Part shown: positions 7,695 to 16,039 of the stretch, piece after piece
Position numbering within the stretch: position 1 is the first letter of the stretch
How the letters are laid out: every line of letters starts with the position of its first letter
Assembly (NCBI GenBank): GCA_003139695.1
Contig: PLJM01000010.1
Coordinates: 1 to 58,484 of the forward strand
Source: Candidatus Dormiibacterota bacterium
GTDB taxonomy: Bacteria; Chloroflexota; Dormibacteria; Dormibacterales; Dormibacteraceae
DNA: 58,484 bases
Direction: 5' to 3'
Program-made: the position numbers and the translations under genes
Notes under the pieces: model-generated
What the model saw: only the letters and a program-made list of their open reading frames with translations
What the model was told of the DNA's origin: nothing
Databases searched by the model: none

Positions 7695-9077
7695 ATGACC
7701 TCAAAGCCCGACATCGACACGACCGGCTCGTCGGCCGGCCGTCTCAAAAGCGACACATGCGATCAAGACTGGATCTGGGAACGGGACGTGGAAACCGCGT
7801 CCCCGGCGGACCAGGTCGCTGCCGCCTCGATCGCGTGGGACACTCAGATGCAGCACCTGGCGGGGGGCTCGCCGTTTTATGCACGGAAGTTTCGACAAGC
7901 CGGGGTCGGCGACCCAACCAGGGTTCGGCTTGCAGACATCACAAGCCTGCCGTTCACGACCAAGGACGAGCTGAAGAAGTCGGTCGACGAGCAGCCTCCA
8001 TTCGGCAGCAACGCCGGCGTCCCCGAGGAGCGCGTCAAGCGCGTCTACCAGACGAGCGGCACGACCGGCACCCCGACCGTGATTCCCCTAACTCGCATCG
8101 ACATGGACACCTGGACGACGATCGGTTCGCGTACTTATTACGCGACCGGAATACACGACCACCACAGCGTCCTGACGACGTTTGGCGCCGGTCCTTTTGT
8201 GGCGGGCCACACGCACTTTGTGCTGACGCGCATCGGTTCGCGCGCAGTGCCGGTGGCACCCGGCGACACGGGCAGGGTCCTCACTGGACTCAAGACGGGC
8301 CTCGCCGACACGCTGTTGTCGACGCCGTCCTTTGCGCAGTACCTGGCGAACAAGCTCGAGGGCAGTACCCCGGATCCCCGCTCCCTTCGCCTGATGCATG
8401 TCGTCACGGGGGGCGAGCCCGGCGGGGGCATTCCAGCCATTCGCGACCACATCGAGCGAGTCCTGGGCGCGACAGTTACCGAGGTCATGGGGATCGGCGA
8501 CGTTGCGCCCTCGCTCTTCGGTGAGTGTCCACAGCAGAACGGGATGCACTTCTGCGGCTCGGGGCACGTCTGGCCGGAGCTTGTCGACCCGGAGACGCAG
8601 GCGCCGATGGCGATCGAAACCGGGGCGGTGGGTGAGCTTGTGTACACCCACCTCACGCGTGAAGCGATGCCGGTGGTGCGGTTTCTCAGCGGGGACATAG
8701 TCCGCATCGAGGGCACATCATGCGAGTGCGGGCGTACGACCTTCCGCATGCGCTGTCTGGCGCGGCGCGACGACATGTTCATCGTGCGGGGCGTAAACGT
8801 ATACCCGTCGGCAATCCTGGCGGTGGTTGGCGATTTCAGGCCGCGGGTCACCGGGCGAGCGCGCGTGGTGCGGCGCGATTCCGCTGTCAGCGTGCAGCCG
8901 CCGGTGCCGGTCGAGGTGGAGGTTCCCGAAGCCGGCCAGGCCGACCCACAGCTGGCCGCTGCGATCGAGGAAGCGGTCCACACGAGGCTTACCTTCCGGT
9001 GCAAGATCGAGCTGATCCCAGAAGAATCGTTCGGCGCCAGCGGCTACAAGACCAACCTCACAGTGAGGCGCCAGTGA
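7695..9077 (+). CDS. PaaK-like acyl/aryl-CoA ligase (phenylacetate-CoA ligase family)
   Basis: A 460-residue AMP-forming ligase. The P-loop QTSGTTGTPT is at residues 119-128, a later adenylate motif region reads EVMGIGDVAPSLFGECP, and the C-terminal CGRTTFRMR...RRDDMFIVRGVNVYPS block is typical of PaaK. It should activate an aromatic or related carboxylic acid as a CoA thioester using ATP. The downstream citryl-CoA-lyase-like gene overlaps it by 4 bp (GTGA), so they are translationally coupled and probably act in one pathway. The substrate cannot be determined from sequence. Confidence 0.8.
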   Translation: MTSKPDIDTTGSSAGRLKSDTCDQDWIWERDVETASPADQVAAASIAWDTQMQHLAGGSPFYARKFRQAGVGDPTRVRLADITSLPFTTKDELKKSVDEQPPFGSNAGVPEERVKRVYQTSGTTGTPTVIPLTRIDMDTWTTIGSRTYYATGIHDHHSVLTTFGAGPFVAGHTHFVLTRIGSRAVPVAPGDTGRVLTGLKTGLADTLLSTPSFAQYLANKLEGSTPDPRSLRLMHVVTGGEPGGGIPAIRDHIERVLGATVTEVMGIGDVAPSLFGECPQQNGMHFCGSGHVWPELVDPETQAPMAIETGAVGELVYTHLTREAMPVVRFLSGDIVRIEGTSCECGRTTFRMRCLARRDDMFIVRGVNVYPSAILAVVGDFRPRVTGRARVVRRDSAVSVQPPVPVEVEVPEAGQADPQLAAAIEEAVHTRLTFRCKIELIPEESFGASGYKTNLTVRRQ

Positions 9078-9841
9078 CCACCGCCAAGAAGCGGTTGAAA
9101 TCAGGCATGGGCAGCAGCACCGCTGACACGATCACCGTACGGGGCCACGACCTGGTCGAAGACCTCATCGGCAAGGTCTCGCTTGGCGATATGGCGTTCC
9201 TCGAGCTCAAGGGCCGTCTACCCAGCCAACAGGAGTCCACAGTATTCAACGCCCTGGCCGTGACGCTGGTTGAGCACGGCATGACGCCCAGCGCGATTGC
9301 GGCGCGGCTCACGTATTTCGGCGCTCCCGAGTCGCTGCAGGGTGCGGTCGCGGCCGGTTTGCTGGGAATCGGCGATCGGTTTGGCGGATCGATCGAAGAG
9401 GCGGCCCGCACGCTGCAGGAAGCCCTCGAGGGAGCGGGTCCCAGCCCCGATATGGCGTCGCTGGCGCGGCAGATCGTGTCGACGCACAAAGAAAGGAAAC
9501 GGCCGATAGCCGGGCTGGGGCATCCGATCCACAAGCCCATCGACCCAAGGACGCCGAAGCTCTTTGCGATCGCCGGTGACAACGGCTTCTCCGGCCGCTT
9601 CGTCGAGCTGATGCAGGCGATCTCGGCGGAGGCGAGCCGGAGCTACGGGCGCGAGCTGCCGGTCAACGCCACAGGAGCCATCGGGGCGATCGCCAGCGAG
9701 CTCGACATCCCCTGGCGCGTGACCCGAGGGCTGGCAGTGATGGCGCGTGCGATAGGGCTGGTCGCCCACATCCAGGAAGAGCTCGAGGAGCCGCTCGCAG
9801 CCGAAATATGGGGCCGCATCGACGAAGAGTCGTCCAGTTAG
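9074..9841 (+). CDS. Citrate synthase-like / citryl-CoA lyase family protein
   Basis: A 255-residue protein, shorter than true citrate synthases (about 370-430), which matches free-standing citryl-CoA lyase-type members. GLGHPIHKPIDPRTPKLF carries the conserved active-site histidine region, and VNATGAIGAIASELDIP and GLVAHIQEELEEP match the C-terminal active-site helices. Such enzymes cleave or form 3-hydroxy-3-carboxyacyl-CoA bonds. GTG at 9074 overlaps the ligase stop (GTGA). Coupling to a CoA ligase suggests activation of an acid followed by retro-Claisen cleavage; that is inference. Confidence 0.7.
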   Translation: MTTAKKRLKSGMGSSTADTITVRGHDLVEDLIGKVSLGDMAFLELKGRLPSQQESTVFNALAVTLVEHGMTPSAIAARLTYFGAPESLQGAVAAGLLGIGDRFGGSIEEAARTLQEALEGAGPSPDMASLARQIVSTHKERKRPIAGLGHPIHKPIDPRTPKLFAIAGDNGFSGRFVELMQAISAEASRSYGRELPVNATGAIGAIASELDIPWRVTRGLAVMARAIGLVAHIQEELEEPLAAEIWGRIDEESSS

Positions 9842-9945
9842 TCGACGACGAGTCGTGGGACGGTAGCCGCAGGGGTTCCCGCCGGGAAAGGCAGGGACTA
9901 ACATTGTTTTCCGCTCCGTTCGATCGGGTTGAAGGAGACGAACAG

Positions 9946-10911
9946 CTGGCAGCCACCATACCCGGCATCCACCACGTCACCTGCATCACCGGGGACGTGC
10001 AAAAGTGCGTCGACTTCTACGTCACCGTGCTGGGGCTGCGCTTCATCAAGAAGAGCATCAACCAGGACATGCCCGACACGTATCACATCTACTTTGGCGA
10101 CCTGGTCGGCTCCCCGGGCACGGCGATGACCTTCTTCGGGTGGCCCACCTGGCCGAAGCGGAGGGCGGGCAGCGGCCAGATCACAACCGTGTCGTTTTCA
10201 GTCCCACCGGGCTCGCTCGATTTCTGGAAAAGCCGCCTTCGCAAGCTCGGGGTGGAGGCCGGCGCGACGAGCCGGTTTGGCACGGACGCAGTGGTCGTGA
10301 GCGATCCGGACGGGATCGAGCTCGAGCTGGTCGCGCAAGCGACCGTTCAACCGTGGGTGCCATGGCCTGACGGCCCAGTCGGCCCCGATCACGCCATCCG
10401 AGGCTTTCACTCCGTCACCATGACCATCGCTGAAACCGCAGCGACCTTCGATCTTCTGACCAAGACGCTCGGCTTTCGCAAGGCGGGCGAGGAAGGTCGG
10501 CGAACGCGATTCGAGACAGACAAGGGCGGGCCGCATTCGATGGTCGACGTGGTCGCCGCCCCCGAGGGCCCGGTTGGGGAAGAGTCGGTCGGTACGGTCC
10601 ACCACGTCGCCTGGAGAGCGCCCGGCGAAGCCGACCAGATCGCATGGCGCGAGGCGCTGGTCGAAGTTGGACGCAACGTGACGCCGGTGATTGACCGCTA
10701 TTACTTCAAGTCGATCTATTCACGCGAGCCGGGCGGAGTCCTGTTCGAGATCGCAACGGACGGCCCCGGATTCACTGTCGATGAAACAGTCGAGTCCCTG
10801 GGTTCGTCGCTTAGCCTGCCGCCCTGGTTCCAGGTGCGTCGCGACAGGCTGGATGAAACGCTGCCGCACATCGTCGTACCGACCACGGCGACGAAAGGTG
10901 CGGGGCACTGA
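9946..10911 (+). CDS. Two-domain VOC family protein, ring-cleaving dioxygenase-like
   Basis: About 321 residues holding two vicinal-oxygen-chelate modules. The first starts TIPGIHHVTCITGDVQKCVD with candidate metal ligand His; the second starts at about residue 145 with IRGFHSVTMTIAETAATFDL and includes VHHVAWRAPGEADQIAW and GVLFEIATDGPGF, giving the His and Glu expected of an Fe/Mn site. Homology begins at LAATIPGIHH, which would require a CTG start at 9946 preceded by AAGGAG 8 nt away. The next in-frame alternative is TTG at 9904. Relatives are annotated as ring-cleaving dioxygenases or glyoxalase-like hydroquinone-resistance proteins. Confidence 0.7.
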   Translation: MAATIPGIHHVTCITGDVQKCVDFYVTVLGLRFIKKSINQDMPDTYHIYFGDLVGSPGTAMTFFGWPTWPKRRAGSGQITTVSFSVPPGSLDFWKSRLRKLGVEAGATSRFGTDAVVVSDPDGIELELVAQATVQPWVPWPDGPVGPDHAIRGFHSVTMTIAETAATFDLLTKTLGFRKAGEEGRRTRFETDKGGPHSMVDVVAAPEGPVGEESVGTVHHVAWRAPGEADQIAWREALVEVGRNVTPVIDRYYFKSIYSREPGGVLFEIATDGPGFTVDETVESLGSSLSLPPWFQVRRDRLDETLPHIVVPTTATKGAGH

Positions 10912-10963
10912 TGCGCACGATTCGAGCGTGGTCGCAATCTCGACTCTGGGAGGGAGCTAATTG

Positions 10964-11806
10964 ATGAGTACGGCGACAATCGCACCGGTCAACCCGATGG
11001 CGGCCGAAGGCAAGGAAACGGTCATGAACGTCATGCGTCGCGACCGCGCCAATTTCACACGCATGGTCGAAGACCCGAAGAACTGGAATGTCATGACGCG
11101 CTGTACTGGCTGGGAGACGCGCGATCTGGTCGGACACATGATCGATGTCATGGAGGGGTACTTCAAGAACTGGGATGCGGCCAAGGCAGGCAAAGAAGGC
11201 ACAGCCCTCGGCCTGCCGATCATGGGCGAGACGCTGAACGATCATGCGCTCGACTTCCGCAAGCTTCCTCGCGAGGAGGCTATCGCCCGCTTCAAGAAGG
11301 ACGCCCAGAAGCTCGACGGAATGCTCGAGGCGCTTACTCCGGAGGAATGGACCTCATTCATGGTCTATCACCCGTTCGCGGGTCCGGTTCCGGCCGGCTT
11401 CTACGGCACCTTCCAGATCATGGACTACGGGGTGCACCCGTACGACATCGAGTACGGGTTGGGAGACAAGCTCGCGACCATCGACGAGGCGACAGCGGGA
11501 CTGATCCTGCCGTTTGCTTTCATCTTCTGGATGTACACAGTGGACCAGAAGGTTGCGGCAGGGGTCGATGCGCAGTATGGGATAGAGGTCAAAGGTCCTT
11601 GGGGCGGCAAGTGGCGGGCGACGATCAAGGACGGCAAGTGGACGTCGGAGCCGGAGACCGGGAAGTTCGAGGGTGCCGACGCGCTGTTCAGCTTCGACTC
11701 GGCAGCGGACGCAGTGCTGACATTCTTCGGCCGCTTTCCGGGTGGCTCGGCGACAGGAGACCCTGAGGTCATCCACAAAGTACGCCACCTCTTCTTCTCC
11801 TTCTAA
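10964..11806 (+). CDS. DinB-fold, maleylpyruvate-isomerase-like (mycothiol-dependent type) protein
   Basis: A 280-residue protein with the N-terminal DinB-like four-helix bundle: TRCTGWETRDLVGHMIDVMEG carries the conserved metal-binding histidine region, and IMDYGVHPYDIEYGLG supplies the second histidine motif. The C-terminal part (GPWGGKWRATIKDGKW, ADALFSFDSAADAVLTFFGR) is the SCP2-like tail found in this family. Enzymes of this class use mycothiol or another thiol for isomerisations and transfers. GGGAGGGAG precedes the ATG at 10964. It follows the VOC gene by 52 bp on the same strand. Confidence 0.7.
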   Translation: MSTATIAPVNPMAAEGKETVMNVMRRDRANFTRMVEDPKNWNVMTRCTGWETRDLVGHMIDVMEGYFKNWDAAKAGKEGTALGLPIMGETLNDHALDFRKLPREEAIARFKKDAQKLDGMLEALTPEEWTSFMVYHPFAGPVPAGFYGTFQIMDYGVHPYDIEYGLGDKLATIDEATAGLILPFAFIFWMYTVDQKVAAGVDAQYGIEVKGPWGGKWRATIKDGKWTSEPETGKFEGADALFSFDSAADAVLTFFGRFPGGSATGDPEVIHKVRHLFFSF

Positions 11807-11910
11807 TCCGAAGCATCCTCTGGGCGGCGGCTCTCGGCGGGCCGCCGCCTCCTCCGCTCGGCGGCCCGTTTGAGGTTCGCGAGCTCGATTCCGCCTGGGC
11901 CACCGTTGCG

Positions 11911-12396
11911 ATGGAAGCGGAGTCCGGCCTCGTTCCCGGACGCCTGGCCAGGGGCTCGCGGTGCTTTGGGGCGTGGGTCGGACACGAGTTGGTGGGATAC
12001 GGCTGGTTGTCGACCAAGTCCGAGTGGATCGGAGAGGTCGAGCTGGAGATCCGTCTTCCCGCCGGTGAGGCATACGTCTGGAACTGCGTGACCCTCGCGC
12101 GACACCGCAGGAAGGGGGTCTTTCGATCGGTGGTCACCGCCATCGTCGGGCAGGCGCACAAGGAGGGATTGGCCAGGTTGTGGATCGCCTCCCTGGAAGG
12201 TGTGGGCGGGAAAACGATGCAGCAGGCTGGTTTTCAGCCGGTGCTGCGGTTTAACTCCGCCAAGAGACTCCGCCTTTATTGGCTGATGGTGAGCCCAGCG
12301 GACGGAGTCGATCCAGACCTGCTGGCGTCAGCGCGTGAGGCGGTGGCCGTCAAGGGCGCCCTATCGGTGCGTCGATCCGTGACCAGGAGGCACTGA
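11911..12396 (+). CDS. GNAT family N-acetyltransferase
   Basis: A GNAT acetyltransferase: GAWVGHELVGYGWLS is the central beta-hairpin, YVWNCVTLARHRRKGVFRS the acetyl-CoA binding strand and loop (RRKGV/R in place of the usual Q/RxxGxG/A), and GGKTMQQAGFQPV the C-terminal region. The first ATG is at 11911, giving 161 residues. In-frame sequence upstream (EVRELDSAWATVA, from about 11869) also resembles family members but has no ATG, GTG or TTG, so the true start may be non-canonical or the N-terminus may be eroded. The substrate is unknown. The DUF1304 gene follows after 7 bp. Confidence 0.65.
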   Translation: MEAESGLVPGRLARGSRCFGAWVGHELVGYGWLSTKSEWIGEVELEIRLPAGEAYVWNCVTLARHRRKGVFRSVVTAIVGQAHKEGLARLWIASLEGVGGKTMQQAGFQPVLRFNSAKRLRLYWLMVSPADGVDPDLLASAREAVAVKGALSVRRSVTRRH

Positions 12397-12403
12397 CCCC
12401 TGG

Positions 12404-12784
12404 ATGAACACGGTGAACTACGTCGATGTCGCCGCCGGGATCATGGTCTTCCTCGTCGCCGCCCTCCACATCTACATCCTTGTGCTCGAGATGTTCTGGT
12501 GGCGGACGCCTCGGGGACTCCGCAGCTTTGGCATGACGCAAGAGGTGGCGGATTCCTCGGCCAAGCTTGCTGCCAACCAGGGCCTGTACAACGGCTTCCT
12601 TGCAGCGGGTCTGTTGTGGGGCCTGTTCGCGTACGGCGTGGTCAATGGACGAGCGATTCTGACGTTCTTCCTCGCGTGCGTGATCGTCGCGGGCATCTAC
12701 GGCGGAGCAACTGTCAATCGAAGGATCACGCTGATCCAATCCGTGCCTGCGGCGGTCGCCTTGATACTCGTGTGGCTCTCGTAG
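12404..12784 (+). CDS. DUF1304 family membrane protein
   Basis: A 126-residue protein with four predicted membrane helices. It matches DUF1304: an early helix containing LVAALHIYILVLEMFWW, then FGMTQEVADSSAKLAANQGLYNGFLAAGL, which is the family signature. The function of DUF1304 proteins is not established. It lies 7 bp after the acetyltransferase and probably shares its transcript. The ATG at 12404 follows a GCACTGACCCCTGG stretch without a clear ribosome binding site, consistent with translational coupling. Confidence 0.8.
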   Translation: MNTVNYVDVAAGIMVFLVAALHIYILVLEMFWWRTPRGLRSFGMTQEVADSSAKLAANQGLYNGFLAAGLLWGLFAYGVVNGRAILTFFLACVIVAGIYGGATVNRRITLIQSVPAAVALILVWLS

Positions 12785-12794
12785 GCGGCGCCTC

Positions 12795-13853
12795 TTAGAG
12801 CGCTTCCAGGTAGACCCTCAGCAGCTCCGCGCTCGGATACGTGCCGCCCAGCTCGCTGGACGCTCGTCGCAGCTCGGGCTCACCCAGGCCGTAGTCGGCG
12901 ATGTGCTGGGGCAAACCGAGGGTCGCGATCAGGCGCTGGATGTCCCCTGCCGCGTCGCCCGACCCCGTCGCCTCTCCCAGCTTCGCTACTCGCTCAGGCA
13001 TCCGCTCCGCGAGAAAGCGCAGCGCGTGCGGGAGGAGCAAGCACGACGTCACCCCATGCGGAATGCCGTGACGCGCCCCGATCTGCTTGCCCATCACGTG
13101 GCTGAGGCCGCCGGCAGACAGACCGGGCAGCGTGAACGTGAACCACGCCGCCAGCTGGTTCTCGGTTCGCACGTCAACATCGGCGGGCGCGGCCATCGCG
13201 CGCGGCAGCGAGGCAAACAGGCGCCGGATTCCCTCGAGCGCCAGGGTGTCCGAGAATGGATGCTCGCCCTCGGCCAGGAATCCCTCGACGCCGTGATCCA
13301 TCGCACGAATCCCGGTCGAAAGCCACAGAGCCATCGGCGTCGCCAATGTGAGGTCGGCGTCGTAAATCACGGCATCGAGCAGCAACCGCACGTCGCGCAT
13401 ACCGGCTTTGTCACCGGCCTCGTTGGTGAAGCCGGCCCCGCCTGCGAGCTCGGCGACCGACAGCGTGGTGGGGATGGCGATGTGGGGGAGCCCTCGATAC
13501 GCGAGCCCACGCCGGTCCGCGAGCTTCACCGACACGATCTTGGCGGCGTCGATGGCGCTGCCACCGCCAAAGCTCAGGACGCCATCAACTCCCGCCTCGG
13601 TTGCCTGCTCGAGGGCGGCATCGATCTCCGTTTGGGGTGCGTGCTGGCTGATGACCACGGTGGCGGGTGCCTCGGCCTCGCCCAGAGCGCCGCGCACCCT
13701 TTCGACCAGCCTGCCCTCGTTGAGCAGCGAGCGATTCGTGAAAAGTGCAACGCGGTTCATCTGCAAACGCTTGAGCTCGGGCGCCAGCTGGGTGAGCGCA
13801 CCAGGCCCCCAGTGGATAGCGCGCGGGTTGGCGTAGCCAAAAGCCCAGGGCAT
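12795..13853 (-). CDS. Iron-containing alcohol dehydrogenase, maleylacetate-reductase-like
   Basis: A 352-residue group III alcohol dehydrogenase. GVLSFGGGSAIDAAKIV is the NAD-binding glycine-rich loop, and the metal-binding region runs through TGIRAMDHGVEGF and GLSHVMGKQIGARHGIPHG, with the histidines expected to hold Fe or Zn. Length and the IPTTLSVAELAGGAGFTN segment are closest to maleylacetate reductases, which finish hydroxyquinol or chlorocatechol breakdown. It is opposite in strand to the other putative catabolic genes nearby. Its start lies only 22 bp from the divergent hydrolase start. Confidence 0.7.
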   Translation of the reverse strand: MPWAFGYANPRAIHWGPGALTQLAPELKRLQMNRVALFTNRSLLNEGRLVERVRGALGEAEAPATVVISQHAPQTEIDAALEQATEAGVDGVLSFGGGSAIDAAKIVSVKLADRRGLAYRGLPHIAIPTTLSVAELAGGAGFTNEAGDKAGMRDVRLLLDAVIYDADLTLATPMALWLSTGIRAMDHGVEGFLAEGEHPFSDTLALEGIRRLFASLPRAMAAPADVDVRTENQLAAWFTFTLPGLSAGGLSHVMGKQIGARHGIPHGVTSCLLLPHALRFLAERMPERVAKLGEATGSGDAAGDIQRLIATLGLPQHIADYGLGEPELRRASSELGGTYPSAELLRVYLEAL

Positions 13854-13875
13854 CGCGCCGTCATAGTACGTATCA

Positions 13876-14511
13876 GTGACTGGTCCACACCAAAGTCAGC
13901 CAATCCTGGAAGCGGGTGAGCCGCTCGCCACCGCCCGCGCCGCGATGATCCTGGTCCACGGTCGAGGCGCCAGCGCGGCCGACATCATGACGTTGGGCGC
14001 TGAGTTGATACACCCGGGCGTCGCCTACTTTGCCCCGCAAGCGGCGGGCAACGCCTGGTATCCGAATCCGTTCACCTCTCCGATTGAGAGCAACGAACCC
14101 TACTTGAGCTCCGCGCTCGAAGTCGTGGGTTCATTGCTGGCCACGATCGAAAAGTCAGTCCCTGCGGATCGGGTCATCCTGTTGGGCTTCTCGCAGGGCG
14201 CCTGCGTCACCCTGGAGTTCGCGGCGCGTCATGCTCGCCGCTACGGCGGGGTGGTTGGGTTGAGTGGCGGGTTGATTGGACCCGACGGCGCGCCGCGCGA
14301 CTACCCGGGGAGCTTCGACGGAATGCCCGCTTTCATGGGCTGCAGCGATGTCGACCCGCATATAAGAAAGGACACGGTCATCGAGGCTGCCGAGGTGTAC
14401 AGGCGCATGGGGGCCAAGGTCACCGCAAAGCTGTACCCGGGGATGGGCCACACAGTCAACGAGGATGAGATCAAGGCTGTACTGGAGATAGTCGCCGCGA
14501 CCGCAAGCTGA
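13876..14511 (+). CDS. Alpha/beta hydrolase of the carboxylesterase/phospholipase (YpfH-like) family
   Basis: A 211-residue alpha/beta hydrolase. The oxyanion region is MILVHGRGASAADIM, the nucleophile elbow LLGFSQGACVTLEFA gives the catalytic Ser, DVDPHIRKD the Asp and YPGMGHTVNEDE the His. The family contains carboxylesterases and phosphodiester-like or dienelactone-like hydrolases. GTG at 13876 is the best start; TAGTAC lies 6 nt upstream, so a leaderless mRNA is possible. Co-location with a maleylacetate-reductase-like gene makes a dienelactone-type role conceivable but unproven. Confidence 0.75.
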   Translation: MTGPHQSQPILEAGEPLATARAAMILVHGRGASAADIMTLGAELIHPGVAYFAPQAAGNAWYPNPFTSPIESNEPYLSSALEVVGSLLATIEKSVPADRVILLGFSQGACVTLEFAARHARRYGGVVGLSGGLIGPDGAPRDYPGSFDGMPAFMGCSDVDPHIRKDTVIEAAEVYRRMGAKVTAKLYPGMGHTVNEDEIKAVLEIVAATAS

Positions 14512-14539
14512 ATGCAATTCGCCGGGTCAGTCTGCGGAG

Positions 14540-14977
14540 GTGACCCGCATAACCGTTGCAATACTCGTCCTGCTCACAGCGATGGCCTGCGGAGGAACCG
14601 CGGCAGCCGTTCCACCCCCGACGCCCACCGCCACGTTCACGATGGGTGCCATGAACACCAGCGGCGTCACCGGCACGGGCCTGGTCCACAAGGGGACCGG
14701 CAGCTTCATCGTGTCGATCCAGATCCATGGGCTGGCACCCAACTCGTCGCACATTTCACACGTCCACATCGGTAGCTGCGCCAAACCAGGAAACGTCGCC
14801 TATGCGCTGCTGCAGGTGATCGCCGACGCCTCAGGCAACGCTTCGGCGACCAGCACGGTCCCGGAGTATTACTCGATGCCGAGCACCGGATGGTACGTCA
14901 ACGTGCACAAGGGTCCGGACTTCTCCAAGGCTGAATACGCCCCGAGCGTGTCGTGCGGGGACCTGCCCGCGTTTTAG
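14540..14977 (+). CDS. Secreted lipoprotein with CHRD-like domain
   Basis: A 145-residue protein with a lipoprotein signal (MTRITVAILVLLTAMACGG; cleavage before the Cys at residue 17). The mature part resembles CHRD-type domains: IQIHGLAPNSSHISHVHIG, ALLQVIADASGNASA and GWYVNVHKGPDF are characteristic strands. Its likely site is the outer face of the cytoplasmic membrane. CHRD domains are extracellular and of poorly known function in bacteria. The start is GTG at 14540 following CGGAGG, a good ribosome binding site. Confidence 0.65.
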   Translation: MTRITVAILVLLTAMACGGTAAAVPPPTPTATFTMGAMNTSGVTGTGLVHKGTGSFIVSIQIHGLAPNSSHISHVHIGSCAKPGNVAYALLQVIADASGNASATSTVPEYYSMPSTGWYVNVHKGPDFSKAEYAPSVSCGDLPAF

Positions 14978-14991
14978 CCGCTCTGGCAAGG

Positions 14992-15312
14992 CTAGACCTG
15001 CTCTTCCGCCTTTTCTCCTTCCTCGCCCAGCTTGACGATGTCCCCTTTGTGGAACAGAACCCTCTTGAGCACCGCCTGCAACTTCGGGTGGCGCCGTGAG
15101 ATGTACTCGAGCGCCATCGCGAAGTGCTTGAACTCTTCCTGCTGGGCGTTTTCCATGATCGCCTTCGCCTGAGGGTCACGTTCGAGCGAGATGCGCTGCT
15201 CGTACCAACCGATCGCTTCCGCCTCCTCCTGAAGTGAGGTGATGATCCGAGCGAAAGTCCGGATCTCCTGGGTCAGCTCGTTTGCGGGCTCGTGATATTG
15301 CTCGGTGCCCAT
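14992..15312 (-). CDS. Encapsulated-ferritin-like (EncFtn-type) protein, no encapsulin shell nearby
   Basis: A 106-residue helical protein resembling EncFtn: SLQEEAEAIGWYEQRISLER matches the first metal-binding helix with its Glu and Trp-Tyr, and NAQQEEFKHFAMALEYISRR the second helix with Glu and His ligands. Half-ferritins of this type form decamers with a ferroxidase site at the dimer interface and are usually packaged in encapsulin shells by a C-terminal peptide. Here the tail is DIVKLGEEGEKAEEQV, and no encapsulin-like gene is present on either side within the window. AAAAGGAGAG lies upstream of the ATG. Confidence 0.7.
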   Translation of the reverse strand: MGTEQYHEPANELTQEIRTFARIITSLQEEAEAIGWYEQRISLERDPQAKAIMENAQQEEFKHFAMALEYISRRHPKLQAVLKRVLFHKGDIVKLGEEGEKAEEQV

Positions 15313-15416
15313 GGTTTAACTCTCCTTTTCCCCCGGTCCGACAGCCAACTCGATCTTAAAGGTGGGCGGGAGTGAGTAGGGCTGCCCGTTTTGTATCGGT
15401 CGTACGCTGGCCATTC

Positions 15417-15989
15417 ATGGACCACGCCGACCTGGTGGCGCTGCTTCAGGACGGTGTGAAGGCGAAAGGCGAGAGGTGGGCGGACCTCGGCGCGGGCGAA
15501 GGCGCCTTCACCTTTGCGCTGGCGGACCTTCTCGGCCCAGGCGCCCACATCACAGCTGTCGACCGAGACGCTGGCTCACTAAGGCGACTCACGTCAGCGA
15601 TTCGGATCGACCCTTCACCGGCGCCAATCGAAACAGTGGTCTCCGATTTCACGCGTCCGCTCAACTTGTCAGACCTCGACGGCGTGGTCATGGCCAACTC
15701 CCTGCATTTCGTGCGGGACAAGGCACCCGTACTCGACTCAGTCCACTCGATGCTCCGACCGGGAGGCACCTTGATCGTGGTCGAGTACGAAACCGACAGG
15801 GGCAACCCATGGGTCCCGCATCCCTTCTCGTTTGCGACCTGGATGGGAATGGCCGCGTCAGCCGGCTTCGAGCAGACCCGCCTGCTTCACCGGCACCCCA
15901 GCCGCCACTTCGGCTCGATGTACTCGGCCGCCAGCTACGCCGCTGCCCGGCTGCGTCCGCTTCGCGGCCGGAGCCTCCCTCTCCCCTGA
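15417..15989 (+). CDS. Class I SAM-dependent methyltransferase
   Basis: A 190-residue methyltransferase. WADLGAGEGAFTFALADL is the SAM-binding motif I, ITAVDRDAGSLRRL the acidic loop after strand 2, and GVVMANSLHFVRDK with MLRPGGTLIVVEYE correspond to motifs II-III. The substrate cannot be inferred. The ATG at 15417 (MDHADLVALLQ) is preferred over the GTG at 15372 because family similarity starts there. It is divergent from the EncFtn-like gene. Confidence 0.75.
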   Translation: MDHADLVALLQDGVKAKGERWADLGAGEGAFTFALADLLGPGAHITAVDRDAGSLRRLTSAIRIDPSPAPIETVVSDFTRPLNLSDLDGVVMANSLHFVRDKAPVLDSVHSMLRPGGTLIVVEYETDRGNPWVPHPFSFATWMGMAASAGFEQTRLLHRHPSRHFGSMYSAASYAAARLRPLRGRSLPLP

Positions 15990-16003
15990 AGGGAGAGATG
16001 CCC

Positions 16004-16032
16004 TTGCGTTCCAGTCTGTTACGTAGTAATCT
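16004..16032 (+). promoter_or_regulatory. Leaderless promoter for the 16040 gene
   Basis: TTGCGT (16004-16009), a 17-nt spacer and TAATCT (16027-16032) form a good sigma-70-like promoter. The -10 box ends 7 nt before the ATG at 16040, so transcription would start at or next to the start codon. No Shine-Dalgarno is present. Confidence 0.6.
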
Positions 16033-16039
16033 TGTAATC

